From positions 248,001 through 312,000 of the forward strand of contig CP037918.1 of the NCBI GenBank assembly GCA_019356535.1: a stretch of DNA of 64,000 nt, given 5' to 3'. A program made the translations under genes and the position numbers. Under the pieces are notes generated by a model that saw nothing but the letters and a program-made list of their open reading frames with translations, was not told where the DNA came from and made no database searches. Origin of the DNA: Chromatiaceae bacterium (GTDB lineage Bacteria; Pseudomonadota; Gammaproteobacteria; Chromatiales; Chromatiaceae). How positions within the stretch are numbered: the stretch's first letter is position 1; each line of letters begins with the position of its first letter. This document shows, piece by piece, positions 46,807 through 54,706 of the stretch.

Positions 46807-47484
46807 TCATGCCTTCGATGGAATGGCGGATCGCCAATCTTTTATTCTGTCGCTCAGGTTCAAGAAGGCAATCATCCCCAATATCATCCCAAGAAGCATG
46901 AAAACGACCATGGCAAGCGCCGACCAAAACAGGCTTGCTATGTCAATCAGCATCATGGCGGCACTCTCGCCGGCCAGCATTCCAACCCACATCCCAATAT
47001 TACAAATAAGATACATGTGGGGCTGCGCTCTATGTTGCCCGGGTGGGTTCCGCGTTAATTTTTCAGACAGGAACATTCCGATATTGCCACCAGCGAACAT
47101 CCCAACATAGGTCCACGGAGTTAATTGTGCCTTGGTCAAGAAGGTTTCCAACCCCGTGCCAATCTGTGCAGATGGCGAGGACTGACACCACGACAAAAGG
47201 CCATACAGACCTAACTGGCCCAGGTCGACTATGCAACCAATCAGCATCCCGAACCCACCAGCGGAAAACATCACCACTGACATGTCCGTATAGCGAAGGT
47301 GTGGTCTATCTTGCAGAAGAGCGTTGCACAGAATTGCAATCGGTAAACCGCACAGTACCGAAACAAGGATTGTTGTGGGAATATCCAGCGCCAGCAGGTA
47401 ACAGAGCAGTATCACCTGAGCAACAATAAGTGCATAAATAACGCATTCCTTGCTCTTTTTTATCACGTTTCTACTAGTCTTCAT
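46807..47484 (-). CDS. Multi-span membrane protein of unknown function in the cox cluster
   Basis: 225 residues from the ATG at 47484, which overlaps the end of the SufU-like gene by 11 bases; a longer upstream frame is unlikely. Five or six membrane spans are visible: CVIYALIVAQVILLCYLLAL, TTILVSVLCGLPIAILCNAL, VVMFSAGGFGMLIGCIVDLG, WTYVGMFAGGNIGMFL, LICNIGMWVGMLAGESAAMM and ALAMVVFMLLGMILGMIAFL. Met/Gly-rich repeats of the pattern GM-x-x-G occur in several spans. Known cox clusters include poorly understood membrane proteins (CoxB, CoxC, CoxH, CoxK), but I cannot match it to one. The overlap with sufU suggests co-expression. The Met-rich helices invite a copper-transport hypothesis, which is speculation. 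Confidence 0.7.
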   Translation of the reverse strand: MKTSRNVIKKSKECVIYALIVAQVILLCYLLALDIPTTILVSVLCGLPIAILCNALLQDRPHLRYTDMSVVMFSAGGFGMLIGCIVDLGQLGLYGLLSWCQSSPSAQIGTGLETFLTKAQLTPWTYVGMFAGGNIGMFLSEKLTRNPPGQHRAQPHMYLICNIGMWVGMLAGESAAMMLIDIASLFWSALAMVVFMLLGMILGMIAFLNLSDRIKDWRSAIPSKA

Positions 47485-47914
47485 CAAGCGCGCTATCGAG
47501 TGCTTCCCATGCGAGCAACACACAGCGGCGTCGAGCTGGGTAGTCGCGCAGCGCGTGTAGCGCACGCAGTGTTTCCGGTGGTTCTGTGGCAGAACTTTCT
47601 TCGCCGTCGCTGAACCATTCCTTCATGTCCTGATAAAGCGTTCGAGATTGTTCTCGAGTGATTCCGACCACTGCCTCTGTCATCATCGATGCGGAAGCCA
47701 GGCAGACGGAGCATCCTCGTCCGTGAAATTTCACCTCCCGCAACGTCTCACCATCAAAATTGATCCCAATTTCCAGGTCATCACCACAACGGGGATTACT
47801 GCCACGTCGTACGACCTCGCAATCATGAACATTTCCGCGGTTCCGCGGTCTGCGATAATGATCCATCAGGATCTCTTTGTACAAAGTGCCTGAACTCAAC
47901 GTCATATCCCTCAC
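47474..47914 (-). CDS. sufU: SufU-type iron-sulfur scaffold / sulfurtransferase
   Basis: 146 residues. The three SufU cysteines are present: NPRCGDD, GRGCSVCLASASMM and ARRRCVLLAW. The extra stretch of about 20 residues between the second and third Cys regions is the feature that separates SufU from IscU. SufU accepts persulfide from SufS through a zinc site. A SufS-SufU pair is typical of Gram-positive bacteria and some others, and less usual in this taxonomic setting. It overlaps the sufS-like stop by four bases. In the CO dehydrogenase context it may serve the [2Fe-2S] clusters of CoxS or the bridging sulfur of the Mo-S-Cu site. Confidence 0.88.
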   Translation of the reverse strand: MRDMTLSSGTLYKEILMDHYRRPRNRGNVHDCEVVRRGSNPRCGDDLEIGINFDGETLREVKFHGRGCSVCLASASMMTEAVVGITREQSRTLYQDMKEWFSDGEESSATEPPETLRALHALRDYPARRRCVLLAWEALDSALDED

Positions 47915-49170
47915 TGTCTGAATATAATCTGAGCTTCTGACACCGCTTCGACAAGGGCGTCAACGTCTTCAGAAAGGTTATAGGGAGAGAAACTTGCCCG
48001 CACCGTAGCTGCCACGCCAAGGTGATGCATCAGTGGCTGGCAGCAATGGTGGCCCGCTCGCACCGCCACTCCCATTTCACCTGCAATCTGACCGACATCG
48101 TGGGCATGGATCCCAGCCACATTAAAGGAAACGATTCCCCCCCGCCTTGCGGAATCTCCAGGGCCGTAGATTTCAACTCCATCCAGGCGTGAAAGCTTCC
48201 GTATGGCCGTGTGTGCAAGGTCACTGGTGTAAGAGTGAATCGCTTCCAACCCTAGGTTGTCGATGTACTCGGCTGCCGCTGCAAACCCCGCCGCATCAGC
48301 CAGGTTAGGTGATCCAGCCTCGAACTTTGCTGGATAAGGCATCCAGCTGCTCCCGGTATCTTCGACCTGATCAACCATGCCACCCCCGAGCAACAACGGC
48401 TCCATCTCATCTAATCGCTCGGGCTTTGCATACAGCGCGCCTATCCCTGACGGTCCAAACATTTTGTGTGCCGAAAACGCAAGAAAATCACAACCCAGGT
48501 CATTCACATCTACTGGAATATGGCCTACGGATTGCGTGGCATCGACAAGGACAGGGATTCCCCGCGCGGTTGCCTGGTCGATTACGTCCTTGATGGGATT
48601 GATGATGCCAAGAACGTTCGATACGTGGCACAAGGAAATGAGCCGCGTGCGTGGCCCATAAAGGCCCATAGCGCCGTCAAGATCGAGTGTCCCTTCAGGG
48701 TCGAGCTCTATAACTCGGAGCTGCGCACCGGTTTCCCGACATACTTGCTGCCAGGGAAGAAAATTCGCATGGTGCTCCATCCGGGACACCCACACCTCAT
48801 CACCCGGGCGTAGGAGAGGGCGCGCCCATCCTTGAGCGACCATATTGATTGACTCCGTGGCAGATCGTGTGAAAACGACCTCGTCAGCCCTTGCGCCGAT
48901 GAACCGGGCTATGCGTCGCCGTGCGCGCTCATACTGTGCGGAGGCGTCCTCTGCCAGGGCATACAGGCCCCGATGAACCGGACCGTAATGACCCTGGTAA
49001 CACTCCGTAATGGCTTCGATCACTACGGAAGGCTTCTGGCTGGTGGCGGCATTGTCGAGATAATGAAAGGCCTGGTCTTTTCCTCTTTCATTCAACAGAG
49101 GAAAATCCGCCCGAATGGCCGAAGCGTCGAACACGCTGGAAGCGCGATCTTCCCGTGCAGACCGTGACAC
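47911..49170 (-). CDS. sufS: SufS-type cysteine desulfurase
   Basis: 419 residues, class II cysteine desulfurase. The PLP-binding Lys is in FSAHKMFGPSGIGALYAK, a substrate loop lies at RMEHHANFLPWQQV, and the active-site Cys is in RAGHHCCQPLMHHLG. It releases sulfur from cysteine as enzyme-bound persulfide. It starts 3 bases after the XdhC-family gene and overlaps the SufU gene, so the pair is part of the cox transcription unit. The likely purpose is sulfur for CoxS clusters or for the sulfur ligand of molybdenum via the XdhC proteins. Both are inferred from gene order. Confidence 0.9.
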   Translation of the reverse strand: MSRSAREDRASSVFDASAIRADFPLLNERGKDQAFHYLDNAATSQKPSVVIEAITECYQGHYGPVHRGLYALAEDASAQYERARRRIARFIGARADEVVFTRSATESINMVAQGWARPLLRPGDEVWVSRMEHHANFLPWQQVCRETGAQLRVIELDPEGTLDLDGAMGLYGPRTRLISLCHVSNVLGIINPIKDVIDQATARGIPVLVDATQSVGHIPVDVNDLGCDFLAFSAHKMFGPSGIGALYAKPERLDEMEPLLLGGGMVDQVEDTGSSWMPYPAKFEAGSPNLADAAGFAAAAEYIDNLGLEAIHSYTSDLAHTAIRKLSRLDGVEIYGPGDSARRGGIVSFNVAGIHAHDVGQIAGEMGVAVRAGHHCCQPLMHHLGVAATVRASFSPYNLSEDVDALVEAVSEAQIIFRQ

Positions 49171-49173
49171 GAT

Positions 49174-49998
49174 CTACTTTTCCTCCGCCTTGGTCTTACC
49201 CGCTTTTTCAAGCCGCAATTTTTCACGCATTCGCATGCCCGTACCCTGACGACGGGTCAGCACGATTTCGCTCATTACACACAACGCTATCTCTTCCGGG
49301 CTGCGAGCGCCGAGATCCAGCCCTGCCGGGGCCATTACCCGATCGATATCCGCCTCACTGAAACCCTGCTCGCGCAGATAGTCCAGTACCAAACCAGAGC
49401 GTTTCCGACTCGCAATCAGAGCAATGTATTTGGCATCCGAGTTCAGCGCCTTCTTCATCGACTCGTGGTCGCCTTTGTGTTGTGTTGCTATGACCACATA
49501 GTCTCCGGATTTGGGGGTCAGTTGATCGTACTCGATATCATCCGTTATAAGCCGAGTGGCGGACGGATACCTTTCCCAATCGACAATTGGGTCATTGACT
49601 ACGACATTGAGACCCATCAGGTCGCCCATTTGACATAGACACTCGGCAACTCTTCCGTGTCCCATGATCCACAAAGTCGGCTTTGGCAAAACCGGCTCTA
49701 CATAGACGCGCATACTCCCTCCACAGGGCATCCCGGCACCCAGCATCTCATCATCCAGATCAATATCGATCACGGAAGTGTCGCCGGTTTCGATACACTT
49801 TAATGCTTCCTCGCAGGTGGTTGACTCGGCACAGCCGCCACCTACCCAGCCAGCCACTACCCTGCCGTCGTGATCGATTACTGCCTTGGAGCCGGTTTTT
49901 GCTGAAACCGAACCGACCGTCTCAACGACGGTAGCTACCGCATACGGCTCGCCCTTGGCCCGCATTTCTACTAATACATCGAGGATTTCTTTTGCCAT
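49174..49998 (-). CDS. XdhC/CoxI-family molybdenum cofactor maturation protein
   Basis: 274 residues from the ATG at 49998, which follows the mocA stop by one base and has GAGGAAGG upstream; a start at 50019 would overlap mocA. The N-terminal XdhC domain has VETVGSVSAKTGSKAVI and GWVGGGCAES. The Rossmann-like domain includes LWIMGHGRVAECLCQMGD and the C-terminal signature MAPAGLDLGARSPEEIALCVMSEIV. XdhC proteins bind sulfurated Mo cofactor and insert it into xanthine dehydrogenase-type enzymes. This one lacks the C-terminal YHS extension of the upstream paralogue. In Oligotropha-type clusters the equivalent genes are coxF and coxI; it best fits coxI but the assignment is positional. Confidence 0.85.
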   Translation of the reverse strand: MAKEILDVLVEMRAKGEPYAVATVVETVGSVSAKTGSKAVIDHDGRVVAGWVGGGCAESTTCEEALKCIETGDTSVIDIDLDDEMLGAGMPCGGSMRVYVEPVLPKPTLWIMGHGRVAECLCQMGDLMGLNVVVNDPIVDWERYPSATRLITDDIEYDQLTPKSGDYVVIATQHKGDHESMKKALNSDAKYIALIASRKRSGLVLDYLREQGFSEADIDRVMAPAGLDLGARSPEEIALCVMSEIVLTRRQGTGMRMREKLRLEKAGKTKAEEK

Positions 49999-49999
49999 A

Positions 50000-50650
50000 T
50001 TACTGCTTACCTTCCTCACCTGTGCGCGTTACTATTTCGGTGCTAATCTTGTGGGAAATGACCTGTTGGAGCGCCAAGTAGTCTTCTGGAGTATCCAGGT
50101 CAACCACGAAATGATCAGAGTCCACCTCGATCGTGGTAACCAGGTCCAGATTCTTTTCAATAAGGCGCTTGCATCCGAGATTGCGATCCCCATTCAAGAT
50201 CGCCTCTCGGTGTTTATAATCGAACACAATCGGGTTGCCACGCCGTCCCTGATAAGTCGGCACCAGGATTGAGCCACTGCTACGGCTCAAAAAAGCGTCA
50301 ACAAGATGATTAATATCCTCTGGTTGTAATAGTGGCTGATCCGACAGGCATATCATCACTCCATCACTGGCTTTGCTAAGAGATTCCAGGCCTCGGTGGA
50401 CGGACGTCATTTGGCCTTCGCGATATTTTTCGTTAACGACCATGGACACCGGCAATCCCTCGATCAACGACCGTGCAGTCTCGGCCTGGTGGCCAAGTAC
50501 CACGACAATTTCTTCTAGTCGAGAAGCCAGCAATGTCTGTGTGGTACGCCGCAGCAGCGGCATGCCATCGACAGCGAGGCATAGCTTATTGGTAGTTCCC
50601 ATGCGGCGGGATTCGCCTGCCGCCAACAGAACTGCCGATACCGAACTCAC
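50000..50650 (-). CDS. mocA: Molybdenum cofactor cytidylyltransferase (MocA-like)
   Basis: 216 residues from a GTG at 50650 that overlaps the upstream TGA (GTGA). The nucleotide-binding loop is LLAAGESRRMGTTNK near residues 8-22. CLSDQPLLQPEDINHLV and RRGNPIVFDYKHREAIL are the further MocA/MobA-type motifs. MocA attaches CMP to molybdopterin to make the MCD cofactor used by CO dehydrogenase, so the gene fits its place in the cox operon exactly. It is one base from the XdhC-family gene downstream. Confidence 0.9.
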   Translation of the reverse strand: MSSVSAVLLAAGESRRMGTTNKLCLAVDGMPLLRRTTQTLLASRLEEIVVVLGHQAETARSLIEGLPVSMVVNEKYREGQMTSVHRGLESLSKASDGVMICLSDQPLLQPEDINHLVDAFLSRSSGSILVPTYQGRRGNPIVFDYKHREAILNGDRNLGCKRLIEKNLDLVTTIEVDSDHFVVDLDTPEDYLALQQVISHKISTEIVTRTGEEGKQ

Positions 50651-51723
50651 GTTGTGTCCCCTGATTTTTCGAGGTACCGATGTGGGTCCTTTTCGAAGCT
50701 GTGTTGACAGTGTGCGCAACAGAAATAATAGTTATTCCCTTCATATTCGGTATGATATTCGGCGTCCGAGGGTACAACGGACATCCCGCATACCGGGTCA
50801 ACGTAGTCACGATCCCCTCCAGCAGAAGAGCTGCAACAATCGGATTCCGTGGATACTTTCTCCTGTTCCTGCGTGATGCCACAGCACCCGGTATCATTGC
50901 GCGTCGCTTCTTCAGCATGTCCCGAGGGGGTGTCAACATGCCCTAGTTGGCGTCGCTCCTTAACGAGTCCCGCCAATACCGAAAGGGCCACTTCCTCAGG
51001 TGTTATCGCCCCAATCTCGATACCAGCCGGCGAGAGAATGGCGTCAACTTTTTCCCCGTCATGTCCACGTTCCTTAAGGTAATCCTTGAGTTTGTCTGCC
51101 TTTCGCTCGCTTGCGACAAATGCAATGAAATCTGCTCCAGTACTTAGCGCGGCCTCCAAGCCTTGCTCGTCACGCTTGCCCTGAGTAGCCACCACCACAA
51201 ACGAAGGCTTGCAGGAAAGATGCGAGTTGACATCCAGTCCATCAATGATCCGCTCGGCATCGGGAAACAGTTCTCTGTCAGCGCCGGGAAATGCAGCTGT
51301 TACCGAAAAACCTACCTTTTGAGCCAGCGTAGACAATGACTGCGCGGTGGGTGACGCACCGATGATTAGCAACACCGGGCGGGGGATTATGGGGTCTATG
51401 AAGATATCCAAGGTGCCTCCGCTGTGGCAAGTCATGCCAAAATCCAAGATTCCTTCATCGATGTCGGTGCTTTTTGAAGGACTTATTCGGATTAATCTTG
51501 GCTGTCCGTCCTTTAACGCTTGCTTTGCCATTTTTATTACGGCCGGTTGCGCGCACCCACCCCCGATCCATCCTTGGATAACACCATCCGGCTCCACCAC
51601 CGCCTTTGCGCCAGGCTTGGCCGAGGTTGGCGATTCACAACGTACAACGGTGACCAGAGCGAATGGCCTGTGATCCGCTTTCAATCTGGCAGCCTTTTCA
51701 ATAATGGTATCGCTTTCAAGCAT
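50647..51723 (-). CDS. coxF: CoxF-like XdhC protein fused to a Cys-rich linker and YHS metal-binding domain
   Basis: 358 residues. The XdhC domain includes RCESPTSAKPGAKAVVEPDG and GWIGGGCAQPAVI. The Rossmann part includes VLLIIGASPTAQSLSTLAQK and ILSPAGIEIGAITPEEVALS. The unusual part is residues about 290-358: a linker with two Cys pairs (GCCGITQ, DCCSSSAGG), then a YHS domain (DPVCGMSVVPSDAEYH to YYFCCAHCQHSFEKDP). YHS domains bind metals, often copper or heavy metals. CO dehydrogenase has a Cu-S-Mo active site, so the fusion may bring copper to the same protein that carries the Mo cofactor. It starts 32 bases after coxE. Confidence 0.85.
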   Translation of the reverse strand: MLESDTIIEKAARLKADHRPFALVTVVRCESPTSAKPGAKAVVEPDGVIQGWIGGGCAQPAVIKMAKQALKDGQPRLIRISPSKSTDIDEGILDFGMTCHSGGTLDIFIDPIIPRPVLLIIGASPTAQSLSTLAQKVGFSVTAAFPGADRELFPDAERIIDGLDVNSHLSCKPSFVVVATQGKRDEQGLEAALSTGADFIAFVASERKADKLKDYLKERGHDGEKVDAILSPAGIEIGAITPEEVALSVLAGLVKERRQLGHVDTPSGHAEEATRNDTGCCGITQEQEKVSTESDCCSSSAGGDRDYVDPVCGMSVVPSDAEYHTEYEGNNYYFCCAHCQHSFEKDPHRYLEKSGDTT

Positions 51724-51755
51724 TTTGGCCGTAACTCCAGTTCTGTGTATTCCGC

Positions 51756-52949
51756 CTATAGATCCGTGAGATAGGACTCCAGTGCCAGCAGGCTGTCGAG
51801 GTTGTTTGCCGACGCAAACAAGTCGAGGAACGGCAGCGCCTCCTGCATGCCACGTGCGATCGGCTCATAACCTTCTCGACCCAGCAACGGATTCAACCAT
51901 ACAATCTTTCTTGCACGGCGTTTTAGCTCTCCGAGCTGTTGTGCAAGAACCCCCGGTTCCCCGGTGTCATATCCATCGCTAACGATAACGACTATCGAGC
52001 GAGAATTGACTATGCGTCGGCCATAGTCATGATTAAAATTTTGCAAACACTCGCCAATGCGGGTGCCTCCATTCCATCCTGAAGACATGAGCGCCAGCTT
52101 TTCCTTGACAAGTTCGATGTCCCTTTCACGCAGCGCATCAGTTACATGCACAAGGCGTGTGTGATAAACAAAGGCGTCTGCGTCCTTGAATGCCGCGACA
52201 ATGCCGCGCGCAAAACGCAAGAACAGATAACTGTAGATGCTCATGGAACGGCTGACATCTAGCAACAGGATGAGGCGAGGCAGGTGACGTCTACGCCGCA
52301 TAAAATAAAGGTCAAGGGGCATCCCTCCGTAGCGCAGGCTGCTCCGGATCGTACGGCGCAAGTGGAGTCGTCGACCGTGGCGACGCAGATGCTGACGTCG
52401 TACCACATGCCGACGCATCCGCCTGGCTAGCCGTTCTACCAAACGCTCCATCTCCCGCATCTGTTGTTCGTCGGAAAGAAGTCGGAAATCACTGCGACCA
52501 TGTATTTCCTTCAGGCTCGCGCCACCCCGGCTGCCACCTTCACCCGCGTCGCCATTTTCATCTCCTTCCTGAGCCTTGTCGGTTTCGGCAACCTGGCCTC
52601 CGTTGCTTTGACCTGCCTGAGCGCCACGATTTTCAATCTTTGATGATGATGTGGCGCGTACTTCAGCCTTGCGGTTGGGCTTTCGCCAATAGGCATCAAA
52701 TAGTTCATCGAAACGATGCCATTCCTCTCTATCGGAGCAGAGCAGGCTACGCAGTCCCCAACGCAAATCCTGCTGTCTCGTGATGTTGACCTGCTCGGAA
52801 AGCTTCAGCGCATCAAGCTCTTCCTGAATCCCGGCCTGAAATCCGTTGTTTCTGACGAACCGTATAAACCCAATGATGCGGGACACCCAAGGTGGCTCTG
52901 CACCGACATGATTCAAGGTCTGTGAAGGCGCTGAAGATGCAGTCATCAC
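51756..52949 (-). CDS. coxE: CoxE, von Willebrand factor A domain protein for CO dehydrogenase maturation
   Basis: 397 residues. The C-terminal VWA domain has its MIDAS motif in LLLDVSRSMSIYSY, then SSGWNGGTRIGECL and IVVIVSDGYDTGEPGVLA. The N-terminal part has a Gln/Gly/Glu-rich linker around residues 95-150 and a highly Arg-rich stretch (about 170-235). CoxE works with the AAA+ protein CoxD, a MoxR-VWA pair, in forming the copper-sulfur part of the active site of CO dehydrogenase. The two genes overlap by four bases. Confidence 0.92.
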   Translation of the reverse strand: MMTASSAPSQTLNHVGAEPPWVSRIIGFIRFVRNNGFQAGIQEELDALKLSEQVNITRQQDLRWGLRSLLCSDREEWHRFDELFDAYWRKPNRKAEVRATSSSKIENRGAQAGQSNGGQVAETDKAQEGDENGDAGEGGSRGGASLKEIHGRSDFRLLSDEQQMREMERLVERLARRMRRHVVRRQHLRRHGRRLHLRRTIRSSLRYGGMPLDLYFMRRRRHLPRLILLLDVSRSMSIYSYLFLRFARGIVAAFKDADAFVYHTRLVHVTDALRERDIELVKEKLALMSSGWNGGTRIGECLQNFNHDYGRRIVNSRSIVVIVSDGYDTGEPGVLAQQLGELKRRARKIVWLNPLLGREGYEPIARGMQEALPFLDLFASANNLDSLLALESYLTDL

Positions 52950-53824
52950 ACCGCCTTGGCGATAAGCCTTTCAGATATCTCTCGGGTTACTGCATCACGA
53001 TCTTCCTTGGTTTTAAGCAAACACACCAAGGTCTGAGCTATTATTTCTGGATCTTTATCGAGTTCTGAAACGTTAAGGCACATGAGGGCGGCTGCCCAAT
53101 CCAGAGTTTCCGCAATACCGGGGATTTTCCGGAGATTCATCTTGCGCAATCCGTGGACAAATTCGACCACCTGCCCGGCCAGCCTCTGGGTTATATCTGG
53201 GAGGCGCGCATTGACGATACGAAGTTCCTTGTCAAATCCAGGATAATCCACGTAGTGATATAGGCAGCGACGACGCAAGGCGTCGCTCAATTCTCGAGTG
53301 CCGTTCGAGGTCAGGACAACATATGGCGTGCTTGTTGCCTTGATCGTTCCGAGTTCCGGGATGCTGATCTGAAAATCCGATAAGACCTCGAGCAGATAGG
53401 CCTCAAACTCCTCATCAGCCCGGTCTATTTCGTCGATCAGCAAGACCGGAGGTTCTTCCATCGATATGGCTTGCAATAATGGTCGCTTCAGAAGGTAGTG
53501 GTCACTAAAGATGTGCCGCTCTGTTTCTTCCGAAGAATGGGACTCGCCCTCCTGCATCTTGATGGCCAGCAATTGCCGCTGGTAATTCCATTCGTAGACT
53601 GCCGAACTGGCATCCAGCCCTTCATAACATTGCAGTCTGATCAGAGGGCATTTGAAAACCCTGGAGAGAGTCTTGGCTATTTCCGTCTTGCCAACCCCTG
53701 CATCTCCTTCCAGGAGAAGGGGGCGCTGCAACTGGGTCATCAATAACAAGGTTGCAGCCAATTCCTTTTCTGCAACATAGCCGACGCTCTCAAGTTGAGC
53801 CTGAAAAGCTTCTACATTATTCAT
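52946..53824 (-). CDS. coxD: CoxD, MoxR-type AAA+ ATPase for CO dehydrogenase maturation
   Basis: 292 residues. Walker A is GDAGVGKTEIAK and Walker B is LLIDEIDRADEEFEAYLLE. A sensor-type LTSNGTRELSDALRRRC follows, with the arginine finger region typical of MoxR proteins. In Oligotropha, CoxD is required to introduce sulfur and then copper into the Mo site of CO dehydrogenase. Membrane association is reported for the homologue; this copy has no obvious span. A 122-base gap containing a hairpin separates it from coxG. Confidence 0.93.
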   Translation of the reverse strand: MNNVEAFQAQLESVGYVAEKELAATLLLMTQLQRPLLLEGDAGVGKTEIAKTLSRVFKCPLIRLQCYEGLDASSAVYEWNYQRQLLAIKMQEGESHSSEETERHIFSDHYLLKRPLLQAISMEEPPVLLIDEIDRADEEFEAYLLEVLSDFQISIPELGTIKATSTPYVVLTSNGTRELSDALRRRCLYHYVDYPGFDKELRIVNARLPDITQRLAGQVVEFVHGLRKMNLRKIPGIAETLDWAAALMCLNVSELDKDPEIIAQTLVCLLKTKEDRDAVTREISERLIAKAV

Positions 53825-53903
53825 TATTGCGAACCCGACTGGCCACCTGGTTATCAGAAGACGAGGTGCGTATGCCTTCCGGCAACCATGGGACGAGATG
53901 TAT

Positions 53904-53924
53904 ACCCCCTGGGCAACAGGGGGT
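53904..53924. other. Hairpin between coxG and coxD
   Basis: ACCCCCTG (53904-53911) and CAGGGGGT (53917-53924) are perfect 8-base complements with a five-base loop. No T-run follows on either strand, so it is more likely an mRNA-processing or stability element than a terminator. Confidence 0.45.
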
Positions 53925-53946
53925 CACATCTATTATTCTCCGATAC

Positions 53947-54537
53947 TCACGTCGTGGATTTGCCGCCAAACAGACTCTTGAAAAAGCCAACAATGACGCT
54001 CCAGGCAAGTGCAAGGCCATTGACTTCCTTTGGTTGCTCAGCCGCCTTTGCGGCGGCGGCTTCTGCTTCAGCCCCATCGCCCATGGCGATCACTTTGTTG
54101 GAAAAATTGGCTGCAAACTGCTTCAGAATCTGATCTGAAACCTGGGTCATCATTCGGCCGCCGAAACTGGCCATTTTCCCGGTTACAGTTACTTCAGACA
54201 CGCCAACCAGTTCACATTTGCCGTCGCCCAGGTCGCGAATGGTTGCTGTAAGCTCCATAGTGGCGCTTGAAGTTCCTTTTGTGTCAGTCCCTTTGCCCAC
54301 CATGGTCAGCTGATGGTTGGCGGGGTCAATATTTTTAATTTCGATATCGCCATTAAACGCAGCTGTGGCGGGCCCGATTTTTACCTTTACCTTTCCTTTG
54401 TAGTTGGAGTCGTCAATCTGCTCCGTGATCTCTGCGCCCGGCATGCAGCTGGCCATTTCCGGAATGTCCTGTAGTAACTTCCAGGCGTTACTCGCCGGAC
54501 CATCAATGGGAAAGACTTTCTCTAATTTGACCTGCAT
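53947..54537 (-). CDS. coxG: CoxG, SRPBCC-fold membrane-anchoring protein for CO dehydrogenase
   Basis: 196 residues. The N-terminal START/SRPBCC domain (about 1-145) includes FPIDGPASNAWKLLQDI, ASCMPGAEI and FGGRMMTQVSDQILKQF. An Ala/Glu-rich linker follows, then a C-terminal hydrophobic helix (GLALAWSVIVGFFKSLFGG) that can bind the membrane. CoxG anchors CO dehydrogenase to the cytoplasmic membrane and has been linked to quinone handover. It lies 169 bases after coxL with a stem-loop between them. Confidence 0.93.
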   Translation of the reverse strand: MQVKLEKVFPIDGPASNAWKLLQDIPEMASCMPGAEITEQIDDSNYKGKVKVKIGPATAAFNGDIEIKNIDPANHQLTMVGKGTDTKGTSSATMELTATIRDLGDGKCELVGVSEVTVTGKMASFGGRMMTQVSDQILKQFAANFSNKVIAMGDGAEAEAAAAKAAEQPKEVNGLALAWSVIVGFFKSLFGGKSTT

Positions 54538-54666
54538 GTAACTATCTCCTGATTTCGTGCGGTTTCTCGTGGAAAATTATTGTAAATATTGAAATATGCC
54601 GAAAATCCACCATCTCATATGTCAGAGGTGGCTGTGTGCGCAGCTATTTCTTGGGTCGAGGCACAG

Positions 54667-54696
54667 GGTGCTCCGGAGGCTTTCCCCCGGAGCACC
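54667..54696. other. Stem-loop between coxL and coxG
   Basis: GGTGCTCCGG (54667-54676) and CCGGAGCACC (54687-54696) form a perfect 10-base stem with a ten-base loop, 11 bases beyond the coxL stop. No T-run is present on the minus strand. It may protect the coxMSL message and set a higher dose of enzyme over maturation proteins. Confidence 0.55.
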
Positions 54697-54706
54697 AACT
54701 GTCCCA

